64,000 bases of DNA, taken from positions 3,173,474 through 3,237,473 of the forward strand of contig OX465104.1 in NCBI GenBank assembly GCA_949987565.1, in the 5' to 3' direction. The notes under the pieces were generated by a model. The model was not told the origin of the DNA and ran no database searches. It saw only the letters and a list, made by a program, of their open reading frames with translations. The stretch is from Luidia sarsii (lineage: Eukaryota; Echinodermata; Asteroidea; Paxillosida; Luidiidae). The translations under genes were made by a program, and so were the position numbers. Shown here in pieces: positions 34,601-44,394 of the stretch. Every line of letters starts with the position of its first letter. Within the stretch, counting starts at the first letter, position 1.

Positions 34601-37600
34601 GTAGATTGAACAGTATGTTGTACATGAACAGTATAAAATACTGATTGAAAAAATGGCAAAGAAAACTTGGACTGGACCAGGACTTGAACCCGAGACCTCA
34701 AGTACAAGTGCTCTTTCATCTGAGCTGAATGAAAGCAGGGTGTGATCCCTGGAGATATACAGCAGTTATGGTTGAATTGCTTCTGACTGGCGCTTAAAGA
34801 CTAGTTAACTATTTAGGGAAGGCCACCATCTTAGGGCTGGATAGCTTAGATGGAAGAGCACTGGTAAATTAGTCCAGAGGTCTCAGGTTCAAGTCCCAGT
34901 CCAAGTCAATGTTTTCTTTGCCATCTTTTCAATCTGATATACACAAATGTTGCAAACTGCTTACTGACTAAAATTACCAAAATGTAAATCTTAAAATTTA
35001 GTGGGCCTGACGTTTCGATCCTAGCAGGACCTTTCTCAAAGGCAGAGTGACAAGGACAAAACAGATACATGTACATGGAGGAAGGGGGGGGGGGGAGAGT
35101 GAATAGGACACGGATGAGAAACAAAGGACAAAGAGTGAAGCTGGTAGGGAGAGATCAAAGGGAAGGGCAAGAGGTGGGGTAGGGATTAGTGAGAGGAGGG
35201 GGAAAGATCAAAGAGAAGGGCAAGGAGTAGGGTAGGGATTAGTGACAAGAGGGGGAAAGATCAAAGAGAGAAGTGTGAATGACTGAACACAAAAGAAGGA
35301 TTATCAAAAAGCTGCATGGTGTTATAGTCATTACCCTCCTGGATGTTGAGACCATGTGGTTGAATAGTCCGAAGACGCTTCATCCACATTTTCTCATGGC
35401 TATCTTTTCAATCTGTTCAAAAGTTCCCAATCATTTTTTCCGTTGTTTGTTTGATTAGTATAAAATTCTGTCTAATTGTCATAATGTTTCATTAAGTTTC
35501 ACTAAGTTTCATTAAATTTTTAAGATTTGCATTTTGGTAATTTTAGTCAGTAAGCAGTTTGCAACATTTTTGTATATCACCTTTGTTTCATTAAGTCGTT
35601 TAATACAATATTACATGTAGGAAAGCTGAATGGTCTATATGTAAGTGCGGGCACCAGCATGTCACAAGTGGGACCCGTGATTTATGTAATTACCCAAATA
35701 CTTGGTTCACGTTCTGTGCCAAAACGCAACAAGACACAGAGGGGGAGGGGGATCTTGTCGGTCTCTCATGCACGACCTGCCTCATGGAATGAACTTCCAT
35801 TAAACATTGTCCTAGCGGGACCTTTCTCGAAGACCAAATGCAACCTTCTTTTAGTATAACACTGAAAATTATGACTGCTCAATTTCATGAAATCGGTGTA
35901 ACATATTCCTTGCCATTAGAAAAAAAATTCTTACGGTGTTGAAAGCAAGATTTTTTAAGCTCACCCCCTTAAGCAAAAAAAAATCCAAAAACGTCTTACA
36001 TGTAGTTGCGACGAGTAGAGTAATTCAATGAGTTATTTTTGCCCTGATAAATGTCTGAATATTTGAATCCACCACACGACCTCGACCAGCTCATTGGCCA
36101 AGTGGTTAAGTCATCTGCACTAAAAAGTGAGAGTTTTGGGTTCGAATCCTGCCTGAGCTGCCTGGTATTTTTTTGTCAGGCATGGGGCAAAGCACTGAGC
36201 ATTCAGTGTTTATCACATCGAGCAGGGCAAAAAAAGCCTTCTCCTTGATGCAAACATCATGTTATTTCTCACGTAACAGATTGCACGAAATGGAGCCTAG
36301 AACTTGATACAAAGACTGGCTTGAAATTGGGCTGATGAGCAGAATCTCAAAATGGACCATAAATTTGGGCAGTCAAAATTTATACCCCCGATGAGGGAAG
36401 TCTGAAAGAGATGGTGACAGGTATTTCCAGCAAAACCCGCCTCTCGGCTGTGAAGTCCTCCCCGGAGATCTTGTGGTCAAGGGTGGTTTGCTTCGTGGGG
36501 CTGGCCGCCCATCTGGTCGAGGGACTTCTCCTAGTCCCCAAACTAATAAGACTCTTGTTTCAGAGTGATACACCACCGTCAGAAATGACATAAATAATGC
36601 CTACTAGTCCAGAGTGATATACAAAAACCGTGCAGTCTGCTCACTCAAAATTGAGTGGGTCTGACGTTCCGACCCTAGCAGGACCTTTCTCAAAGGCAGG
36701 GCCTTAAAGAAAGGTCCTGCTAGGATGGAAACATCTTTGAGAAAGGTCCTGGTAGGATCGAAACGTCTTTGAGAAAGGTCCTGCTAGGATCGAAATGTCT
36801 TTGAGAAAGGTCCTGCTAGGATCGAAACGTCTTTGAGAAAGGTCCTGCTAGTATTGAAATGTCTTTGAGAAAGGTCCTGCTAGGATTGAAATGTCTTTGA
36901 GAAAGGTCCTGCTAGGATCGAACCGTCTTTGAGAAAGGTCCTGCTAGGATTGAAATGTCTTTGAGAAAGGTCCTGCTAGGATCGAAACGTCTTTGAGAAA
37001 GGTCCTGCTAGGATCGAAACGTCTTTGAGAAAGGTCCTGCTAGGATTGAAATGTCTTTGAGAAAGGTCCTGCTAGGATCGAAACGTCTTTGAGAAAGGTC
37101 CTGCTAGGATTGAAATGTCTTTGAGAAAGGTCCTGCTACGATCGAAACGTCTTTGAGAAAGATCCTGCTAAGATTAAAACGTCTTTAAGAAAGGTCCTGC
37201 TAGGACCGAAACGTCAAGCCCACTAAATTTTGAGATTTGCATTTTGGTAATTTTAGTCAGGAATAAGCATTCTGCAACATTTTTGTATATCACAGTCTGC
37301 TCACTGACTAAAATGGCCCTAATTCATCACCATTAACCAACTAAATTGACGATAATGAGGATGGACAAGAGATATCGCCAGCATTTTGGGATGCTGACTG
37401 CTTTCTTATTTCAGTAATATTATGCAAAAAAGGTTGTAAACTGCTTACTGACTAAAACGACCAAAATGTAAATATAAAAAAATTAGGAGGGCCTGAAGTT
37501 TTGATCCTAGCAGGACCTTTCTTCTGCCTTTGACTTTGAGAATGATCCTGCCAGGATCGAAACGTCGGGCCCCTTTCATAAGACTTTTGTTTTGACTGTA

Positions 37601-40600
37601 AACACACACAAAAGTCCCACACAAAGTCAATGGGCATTTTTCGCCAACTACTATCTTCATAAATAGAGGGTCTAATATTTCAATTCTTACAAAAGCAGAA
37701 TTTTTTACTCCGGGCTCTTTACTTGGATCAAAATGCAAGATTGTCTACGGAACAGTCAGTAGCTACCGTATCTGCACCTTTCTTTTCAATTTGCAATTGA
37801 AAAAAAAAAATCATGCTCCACGAAAGCCACTCCAACATTTTCAATCCATTTCTATCCCCTCTCGGATCAGACGATTATTCATCTAAACAAAAATTCCCCT
37901 CAACCCCTTCCATAAAAAAGAAGTACTAGTCAAGTTCCAAGCTAGTCAGCGCTACTCCTGTAGATAGGTGGCATTGTGGCCGGGGATTATAAGGTCTCTC
38001 ACCGTGACCTTGTTATTGGGAGTTCAGTTTACCCAAGGAGATTTTAATAACTATGGCCCCCGGATTGAATCAGTGAAAGTTAACGGAAAGGCTCCGATTC
38101 CCCCCCCCCCCCCTCCCCTCCCAAGCAGCTCAATTTTTTTTTCCAGCACAAAAAAACTCTGCAGGCCTAAGGTGTGTGTCTGTGTGTTTCACAAAACAAG
38201 CCAACCCAACTTTTATCATAGTTGTAATAGATCGTGTTACCAACTGGTTGACTTTTCTGGAGAATTGCCAAGATTTTGCCAAGAAAAATCTCCATGCACG
38301 ATTTCTCTCTCAAATTCTCACATCTGGCATGCCAAACTCTGTTTCCTCTGTCTCTCCATCTTTTCCCATGTCTCTCTGGGTCTCTGTCTTTCTCTGACTC
38401 TCTCTGTCTCTCTGTCTGTCTCACTCTCTTTCTGTCTCTGTTTCAGTCTCTCCCTGTCTCTCTGTCTGTCCATCCATCTCAATGTCTTTCTCTGTCTCTG
38501 TTTCAGTCTCTCCCTGTCTCTCTGTCTGTCCATCCATCTCACTGTCTTTCTCTGTCTCTGTTTCAGTCTCTCCCTGTCTCTCTGTCTGTCCATCCATCTC
38601 AATGTCTTTCTCTGTCTCTGTTTCAGTCTCTCCCTGTCTCTCTGTCTGTCCATCTGTCTCACTGTCTTTCTCTGTCTCTGTTTCAGTCTCTCCCTGTCTC
38701 TCTGTCTGTCCATCCGTCTCACTCTCTTTCTGTGTCTCTGTTTCAGTCTCTCTGTCTCTCTGTCTGTCCATCCATCTCACTGTCTTTCTCTGTCTCTGTT
38801 TCAGTCTCTCCCTGTCTCTCTGTCTGTCCATCTGTCTCACTGTCTTTCTCTGTCTCTGTTTCAGTCTCTCCCTGTCTCTCTGTCTGTCCATCTGTCTCAC
38901 TGTCTTTCTCTGTCTCTGTTTCAGTCTCTCCCTGTGTCACTGTCTGTCTCTGTTTCAGTCTCTCCCTGTCTCTCTGTCTGTCCATCTGTCTCACTGTCTT
39001 TCTCTGTCTCTGTTTCAGTCTCTCCCTGTCTCTCTGTCTGTCCATCTGTCTCACTGTCTTTCTCTGTCTCTGTTTCAGTCTCTCCCTGTGTCACTGTCTG
39101 TCTCTGTTTCAGTCTCTCCCTGTCTCTCTGTCTGTCCATCTGTCTCACTGTCTTTCTCTGTCTCTGTTTCAGTCTCTCCCTGTCTCTCTGTCTGTCCATC
39201 CATCTCAATGTCTTTCTCTGTCTCTGTTTCAGTCTCTCCCTGTCTCTCTGTCTGTCCATCCATCTCAATGTCTTTCTCTGTCTCTGTTTCAGTCTCTCCC
39301 TGTCTCTCTGTCTGTCCATCCATCTCACTGTCTTTCTCTGTCTCTGTTTCAGTCTCTCCCTGTCTCTCTGTCTGTCCATCCATCTCAATGTCTTTCTCTG
39401 TCTCTGTTTCAGTCTCTCCCTGTCTCTCTGTCTGTCCATCCGTCTCACTCTCTTTCTGTGTCTCTGTTTCAGTCTCTCTGTCTCTCTGTCTGTCCATCCA
39501 TCTCACTGTCTTTCTCTGTCTCTGTTTCAGTCTCTCCCTGTCTCTCTGTCTGTCCATTCATCCATTTCTGTCTGTTCCAGTCTCTCCCTGTCTCTCTGTC
39601 TGTCCATCTGTCTCACTGTCTTTCTCTGTCTCTGTTTCAGTCTCTCCCTGTCTCTCTGTCTGTCCATCCGTCTCACTCTCTTTCTCTGTCTCTGTTTCAG
39701 TCTCTCCCTGTGTCACTGTCTGTCTCTGTTTCAGTCTCTCCCTGTCTCTCTGTCTGTCCATCTGTCTCACTGTCTTTCTCTGTCTCTGTTTCAGTCTCTC
39801 CCTGTCTCTGTCTGTCCATCTGTCTCACTGTCTTTCTCTGTCTCTGTTTCAGTCTCTCCCTGTCTCTCTGTCTGTCCATCCATCTCACTGTCTTTCTCTG
39901 TCTCTGTTTCAGTCTCTCCCTGTCTCTCTGTCTGTCCATCTGTCTCACTGTCTTTCTCTGTCTCTGTTTCAGTCTCTCCCTGTGTCACTGTCTGTCTCTG
40001 TTTCAGTCTCTCCCTGTCTCTCTGTCTGTCCATCCATCTCAATGTCTTTCTCTGTCTCTGTTTCAGTCTCTCCCTGTCTCTCTGTCTGTCCATCCGTCTC
40101 ACTGTCTTTCTCTGTCTCTGTTTCAGTCTCTCCCTGTCTCTCTGTCTGTCCATCCATCTCACTGTCTTTCTCTGTCTCTGTTTCAGTCTCTCCCTGTCTC
40201 TCTGTCTGTCCATCCATCTCACTGTCTTTCTCTGTCTCTGTTTCAGTCTCTCCCTGTCTCTCTGTCTGTCCATCTGTCTCACTGTCTTTCTGTTTGTCCA
40301 TCCATCTCAATGTTTTTCTCTGTCTCTGTTTCAGTCTCTCCCTGTCTCTCTGTCTGTCCATCCGTCTCACTGTTTTTCTCTGTCTCTGTTTCAGTCTCTC
40401 CCTGTCTCTCTAGATCTGTCTGTCCATTCATCCATTTCTGTCTGTTTCAGTCTCTCCCTGTCTCTCTGTCTGTCCATCCATCTCAATGTTTTTCTCTGTC
40501 TCTGTTTCAGTCTCTCCCTGTCTCTCTGTCTGTCCATCCGTCTCACTCTCTTTCTCTGTCTCTGTTTCAGTCTCTCCCTGTGTCACTGTCTGTCTCTGTT

Positions 40601-43600
40601 TCAGTCTCTCCCTGTCTCTCTAGATCTGTCTGTCCATTCATCCATTTCTGTCTGTTTCAGTCTCTTCCTGTCTCTCTGTCTGTCCATCCGTCTCACTGTT
40701 TTTCTCTGTCTCTATTTCAGTCTCTTCCTGTCTCTCTGTCTGTCCATCCGTCTCACTCTCTTTCTCTGTCTCTGTTTCAGTCTCTCCCTGTGTCACTGTC
40801 TGTCTCTGTTTCAGTCTCTCCCTGTCTCTCTGTCTGTCCATCTGTCTCACTGTCTTTCTCTGTCTCTGTTTCAGTCTCTCCCTGTCTCTCTGTCTGTCCA
40901 TCCGTCTCACTGTCTTTCTCTGTCTCTGTTTCAGTCTCTCCCTGTCTCTCTGTCTGTCCATCTGTCTCACTGTCTTTCTCTGTCTCTGTTTCAGTCTCTC
41001 CCTGTCTCTCTGTCTGTCCATCTGTCTCACTGTCTTTCTGTTTGTCCATCCATCTCAATGTTTTTCTCTGTCTCTGTTTCAGTCTCTCCCTGTCTCTCTG
41101 TCTGTCCATCCGTCTCACTGTTTTTCTCTGTCTCTGTTTCAGTCTCTCCCTGTCTCTCTAGATCTGTCTGTCCATTCATCCATTTCTGTCTGTTTCAGTC
41201 TCTCCCTGTCTCTCTGTCTGTCCATCCATCTCAATGTTTTTCTCTGTCTCTGTTTCAGTCTCTCCCTGTCTCTCTGTCTGTCCATCCGTCTCACTGTTTT
41301 TCTCTGTCTCTATTTCAGTCTCTTCCTGTCTCTCTGTCTGTCCATCCGTCTCACTCTCTTTCTCTGTCTCTGTTTCAGTCTCTCCCTGTGTCACTGTCTG
41401 TCTCTGTTTCAGTCTCTCCCTGTCTCTCTGTCTGTCCATCTGTCTCACTGTCTTTCTCTGTCTCTGTTTCAGTCTCTCCCTGTCTCTCTGTCTGTCCATC
41501 CGTCTCACTGTCTTTCTCTGTCTCTGTTTCAGTCTCTCCCTGTCTCTCTGTCTGTCCATCTGTCTCACTGTCTTTCTCTGTCTCTGTTTCAGTCTCTCCC
41601 TGTCTCTCTGTCTGTCCATCCGTCTCACTGTCTTTCTCTGTCTCTGTTTCAGTCTCCCTGTCTCTCTGTCTGTCCATCCATCTCACTGTCTTTCTCTGTC
41701 TCTGTTTCAGTCTCTCCCTGTCTCTCTGTCTGTCCATCCGTCTCACTCTCTTTCTGTGTCTCTGTTTCAGTCTCTCCCTGTCTCTCTGTCTGTCCATCCA
41801 TCTCACTGTCTTTCTCTGTCTCTGTTTCAGTCTCTCCCTGTCTCTCTGTCTGTCCATCCGTCTCACTGTCTTTCTCTGTCTCTGTTTCAGTCTCTCCCTG
41901 TCTCTCTGTCTGTCCATCCATCTCACTGTCTTTCTCTGTCTCTGTTTCAGTCTCTCCCTGTCTCTCTGTCTGTCCATCCGTCTCACTGTCTTTCTCTGTC
42001 TCTGTTTCAGTCTCTCTCTGTCTCTCTGTCTGTCCATCCCTCTCACTGTCTTTCTCTGTCTCTATTTCAGTCTCTCTCTGTCTCTCTGTCTGTCCATCCG
42101 TCTCACTGTCTTTCTCTGTCTCTGTTTCAGTCTCTCCCTGTCTCTCTGTCTGTCCATCCGTCTCACTGTCTTTCTCTGTCCCTGTTTCAGTCTCTCCCTG
42201 TCTCTCTGTCTGTCCATCCATCTCAATGTCTTTCTCTGTCTCTATTTCAGTCTCTCCCTGTCTCTCTGTCTGTCCATCCCTCTCACTGTCTTTCTCTGTC
42301 TCTATTTCAGTCTCTCTCTGTCTCTCTGTCTGTCCATCTGTCTCACTGTCTTTCTCTGTCTCTGTTTCAGTCTCTCCCTGTCTCTCTGTCTGTCCATCCA
42401 TCTCACTGTCTTTCTCTGTCTCTGTTTCAGTCTCTCCCTGTCTCTGTCTGTCCATCTGTCTCACTGTCTTTCTCTGTCTCTGTTTCAGTCTCTCTCTGTC
42501 TCTCTGTCTGTCCATCCGTCTGTCTGTCTTTCTCTGTCTCTGTTTCAGTCTCTCTCTGTCTCTCTGTCTGTCCATCTGTCTCACTGTCTTTCTCTGTCTC
42601 TGTTTCAGTCTCTCTCTGTCTCTCTGTCTGTCCATCCATCTCAATGTTTTTCTCTGTCTCTGTTTCAGTCTCTCCCTGTCTCTCTGTCTGTCCATCCGTC
42701 TCACTGTCTTTCTGTGTCTCTGTTTCAGTCTCTCCCTGTCTCTCTGTCTGTCCATCTGTCTCACTGTCTTTCTCTGTCTGTGTTTCAGTCTCTCCCTGTC
42801 TCTCTGTCTGTCCATCCATCTCAATGTTTTTCTCTGTCTCTGTTTCAGTCTCTCCCTGTCTCTCTGTCTGTCCATCCGTCTCACTGTTTTTCTCTGTCTC
42901 TGTTTCAGTCTCTCCCTGTCTCTCTAGATCTGTCTGTCCATTCATCCATTTCTGTCTGTTTCAGTCTCTCCCTGTCTCTCTGTCTGTCCATCCGTCTCAC
43001 TGTCTTTCTCTTTCTCTTTGTCTCTGACTGTGACAAAGAGATGAACATGTTTATGACTGTAATCTGATGATGGTTGCTTGCATTGCTCTATGCTCTAATC
43101 ATCTGCTAATTTTTGACCAGATTTTCAGCTTTTCCAGCTGTTTTCCTTACAAGCTACATGTGACTACATCAATAGCTCACCTTGAGTGCTGTGGTGCACA
43201 TCTGGTATTGATCAAATGGTCTCCTGCAAGTATAAAAGTCAATGATTTCGTTAACTGCCAAGGTAATAAAGAAAACACAGCCTCCACAGGACCATACAGA
43301 CAATGGAATATTGTGAGATCGGGTTATAATAACTGCATATATATACGTTCAGTACAATACTGTGGCTTTGGGAAATGTTTAAATTATAATCATAAATACA
43401 TGAATAAAGGTTAATTATTTCAGAGTCAGACATGATAGTCTGAATGAGTGAGAGAGAATGAGTGATTGAGTGAACAAGTGTATGAGTGGAAAAGCAAATG
43501 AGCAAATGAGAGAATGAGCTTATGAGTGAATGAATGAATGAGCAAATGAGCAAATGAGTGAATAAGCAAATGAGCAAATGAGCGAATGTGCGAATGAGCT

Positions 43601-44080
43601 GAGCTAATGAGTGAATGAATGAATGAGCAGATGAGCAGATGAGCAAATGAGCAAATGAGCAAATGAGCAATCAAGCAAACAAGCAAATGAGCAATTGAGC
43701 AAACGAGCAAACAATCAAATTGAGTGAATGAGCAAATGAGCAAACAATCAAATTGAGTGAATGAGCAAACGAGCAAACAATCAAATTGAGTGAATGAGCA
43801 AATGAGCAAACAATCAAATTGAGTGAATGAGCAAATGAGCAAACAATCAAATTGAGTGAATGAGCAAATGAGCAAACAATCAAATTGAGTGAATGAGCAA
43901 ATGAGCAAACAATCAAATTGAGTGAATGAGCAAATGAGCAAACAATCAAATTGAGTGAATGAGCAAATGAGCAAATGAGTGAATGAATGCGACTTATTGT
44001 TTGTTTCGGTTTTTTAAGACACAAAACTCACCTAATATTTGCTGAAAATGGGGGTCATCCCGATCGGTAAAGAAAAATGT
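28552..44080 (-). CDS. fng: Fringe: O-fucosylpeptide beta-1,3-N-acetylglucosaminyltransferase (GT31), partial, eight exons
   Basis: Complement of join(28552-28640, 29303-29397, 30336-30406, 30755-30840, 31658-31805, 33405-33464, 43181-43223, 44032-44080). All junctions are GT-AG and phases fit without a gap, giving about 213 residues. Fringe enzymes extend O-fucose on Notch EGF repeats in the Golgi lumen using UDP-GlcNAc. Seen in order: TFFFTDRDDPHFQQIL; DHLINTRCAPQHSR; DLCCKVAFIYDTFLKSGKR; WFCHLDDDNYLNVANLVKLL, containing the metal-binding DxD; GKPSLDHPIQAM; FWFATGGAGFCISQSLAFQM; RVRLPDDVSIGFVI, with the proposed catalytic Asp; HVPLTRVDVFNSHLQGL; VTLSYYISAARNNTIILN. Cysteines TRC, LCC, FC and GFC sit at family positions. 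Missing: the 5' exon(s) with signal anchor and VKTT block, perhaps beyond 64000, and the last exon (RF-S-HC-L-P). The gene is tail-to-tail with ECSIT. The 9.7-kb intron between exons 43181 and 33464 is mostly satellite. Confidence 0.94.
29303..29397 (-). CDS. fng: Fringe exon (VPLT...HSHL block)
   Basis: Acceptor TTTTGCAG|AT, donor GAACAG|GTAGGG; 95 bases encoding DVLLHVPLTRVDVFNSHLQG and LNRFDESQLREQ. It matches the family (L-VPL------FHSHLE-------L--QV). The intron upstream of it, in the sense of transcription, is a 700-base CT/GA tract. Confidence 0.94.
29440..30140. repeat. Polypyrimidine CT tract in a Fringe intron
   Basis: About 700 bases of CTCTCC/CTTTCT on the plus strand, hence purine-rich in the Fringe transcript. 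Fills most of the intron between the LPDD and VPLT exons. Confidence 0.96.
30336..30406 (-). CDS. fng: Fringe exon (LPDD block)
   Basis: Acceptor TTTTGATAG|C, donor GTAATAG|GTATGT; 71 bases encoding (S)GGQFENLCSRVRLPDDVSIG and FVI. The LPDD-(T/S)-G motif contains the aspartate proposed as catalytic base in Fringe. Confidence 0.95.
30755..30840 (-). CDS. fng: Fringe exon (FATGGAGFC block)
   Basis: Acceptor ACGCTTAG|AAA, donor GGCAAG|GTGAGC; 86 bases encoding KETSFWFATGGAGFCISQSL and AFQMAPLA. FWFATGGAGFC is the most diagnostic Fringe/GT31 signature. Confidence 0.96.
31020..31640. repeat. Minisatellite in a Fringe intron, ~55-60-bp unit, about eleven copies
   Basis: Unit: GTGTTAAAGTTTTGTAGTGT, then GAACAGGCCAGTCATTTCTC and ACACGGGTCGA. 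Ends within 20 bases of the DDD exon donor. Confidence 0.92.
31658..31805 (-). CDS. fng: Fringe exon (DDD catalytic motif)
   Basis: Acceptor TTTGTAG|G, donor GACTAT|GTGAGT; 148 bases. It encodes WFCHLDDDNYLNVANLVKLL, then YLGKPSLDHPIQAMDRDRDY. DDD is the GT31 metal/nucleotide-sugar binding triad. Confidence 0.96.
31950..32130 (-). mobile_element. tRNA-derived SINE (family B)
   Basis: On the minus strand a box B-like segment (complement of GCAGGATTTGAACTGTC) precedes GGGCAAAGCACTGAGCATG and the CAATGAGGGTTTGCCC tail. Same family as 36085-36260. Confidence 0.65.
32890..33310. repeat. Cluster of dispersed motif fragments
   Basis: At least six successive GAGAAAGGTCCTGCTAGGAT-type copies with CCCTTTAAAT or CACCAAGC between them, then an inverted partner at 33190-33260 with the GACTAAAATGACCTGCAATG flank. 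Confidence 0.85.
33405..33464 (-). CDS. fng: Fringe exon (LCCK block)
   Basis: Acceptor TTTTTACAG|G, donor AAAAAG|GTGGGT; 60 bases encoding QDLCCKVAFIYDTFLKSGK, matching the family L(S/C)CKM--E-D-F--SG. The split AGG codon joins to WFCH in the next exon. Confidence 0.92.
33660..34500. other. Fringe intron, no repeat or exon assigned
   Basis: Mixed sequence including GACGGACGCGAGATTGATTT and TCCGGACTCGAGATGGGACC near 34290-34380 that form a short inverted pair. The open frame at 33859-34179 (106 codons, plus) shows no family likeness. Confidence 0.3.
34665..34915. mobile_element. Two SINE A copies head to head
   Basis: 34667-34770 is minus (CAGGACTTGAACCCGAGACC box B complement). 34780-34912 is plus (GGCTGGATAGCTTAGATGGA ... 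GGTTCAAGTCCCAGTCC). Confidence 0.8.
34930..35105. repeat. Dispersed motif copy with full flank
   Basis: Reads TGATATACACAAATGTTGCA, AACTGCTTACTGACTAAAAT, GTGGGCCTGACGTTTCGATC, CTCAAAGGCAGAGTGACAAG, ACAGATACATGTACATGG: the longest canonical form of the family. Confidence 0.88.
35655..35860 (+). pseudogene. LINE ORF2 tail fused to the dispersed motif
   Basis: The frame reads GILSVSHARPASWNELPLNI (LINE ORF2 tail W-NELP) and continues without break into VLAGPFSKTKC, which is the translation of the CCTAGCGGGACCTTTCTCGA motif. Confidence 0.6.
36085..36260 (+). mobile_element. tRNA-derived SINE (family B)
   Basis: A tRNA-like segment (GGCCAAGTGGTTAAGTCATC box A region; GGGTTCGAATCCTGCC box B), resembling a class II (Leu/Ser-like) tRNA, is followed by a SINE body GGGCAAAGCACTGAGCATTC. 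It is not called a functional tRNA because acceptor pairing is incomplete and the body recurs elsewhere. Confidence 0.75.
36700..37225. repeat. 32-bp tandem array of the dispersed motif
   Basis: About 15 uninterrupted copies of a unit containing TTTGAGAAAGGTCCTGCTAG and GATCGAAACGTC, alternating between GATCGAAACG and GATTGAAATG variants. Starts after an inverted copy (36650-36700) and ends in the canonical AGGCCCACTAAATTTTGAG flank at 37205-37290. Confidence 0.96.
37425..37580. repeat. Inverted pair of the dispersed motif
   Basis: TTGATCCTAGCAGGACCTTT at 37500 and GAATGATCCTGCCAGGATCG at 37540, with CTGCTTACTGACTAAAACGA flank. Confidence 0.8.
38335..43030. repeat. 4.7-kb satellite array, 60-bp unit, ~78 copies
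   Basis: Unit: CTGTCTTTCTCTGTCTCTGT, TTCAGTCTCTCCCTGTCTCT, CTGTCTGTCCATCCATCTCA. CATCCATC/CATCTGTC/CATCCGTC variants and shortened units (GTGTCACTGTCTGTCTCTG; TAGATCTGTCTGTCCATTC) recur in blocks, indicating higher-order duplication. Because 60 is a multiple of three, one plus frame stays open for 1699 codons (37968-43067); it encodes only Ser/Leu/Val/Cys-rich repeats and is antisense to Fringe, so it is not called a gene. Confidence 0.98.
43181..43223 (-). CDS. fng: Fringe exon (INTRC block)
   Basis: Acceptor ACTTGCAG|GA, donor CTCAAG|GTGAGC; 43 bases, completing Gly then DHLINTRCAPQHS and AG of Arg. It matches the family H-(I/V)-T-C---H-R segment and supplies exactly the phase needed between its neighbours. 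At 43 bases it is easily missed by gene finders. Confidence 0.9.
43430..43985. repeat. GAGCAAAT / GAATGAGC array, including a 33-bp unit
   Basis: 43660-43980 repeats AGTGAATGAGCAAATGAGCA plus AACAATCAAATTG at 33-bp spacing, about eight copies. Open minus frames are artefacts of the period. It lies between two Fringe exons. Confidence 0.95.
44032..44080 (-). CDS. fng: Fringe exon (TFFFTD block)
   Basis: On the minus strand: acceptor CTCTTGCAG|ACA, donor ATATTAG|GTGAGT; 16 codons plus one base. It encodes TFFFTDRDDPHFQQIL, aligning with the Fringe T-(I/F)FTD-D motif. Confidence 0.9.
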
Positions 44081-44394
44081 CTGCAAGAGAACGAAAAAAG
44101 GAAATGAAGAAAATTAGAAAAATGTAAACAAATCCTGCCAAAAATAAAAAAATCAATTAAAACAATTCAGTGCAAAAATGGAATCTTTTTTTTGTCAGAT
44201 AACAATGCTTGTGGCACAAATAATTTATTAAACCCCCCCAAAAGAGTATTTGTTGACAATTTCACCATATCAGGCATTGCGTTCAACAGACACTGGTCTT
44301 TGATGTCGTTGGGTTTTTTCTCCACATAAGACTACAAAATCCTTTTTAGCATAATTGCTTCTGCAGATTTATGGTGGGAGTTATGGTTCTCTGC

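Noticed and set aside
36090..36165. Functional tRNA gene
   Set aside because: Box A/B-like sequence is present, but acceptor-stem pairing is poor and the segment is joined to a repeated SINE body.
36700..37225. CRISPR-like regular 32-bp repeat
   Set aside because: Units are directly adjacent with no unique spacers, and the DNA is eukaryotic with introns.
37968..43067. Plus-strand open frame of 1699 codons
   Set aside because: It consists of a 60-bp CT-rich satellite whose period is divisible by three; other frames are open too, composition is Ser/Leu/Val/Cys only, and it is antisense within a Fringe intron.
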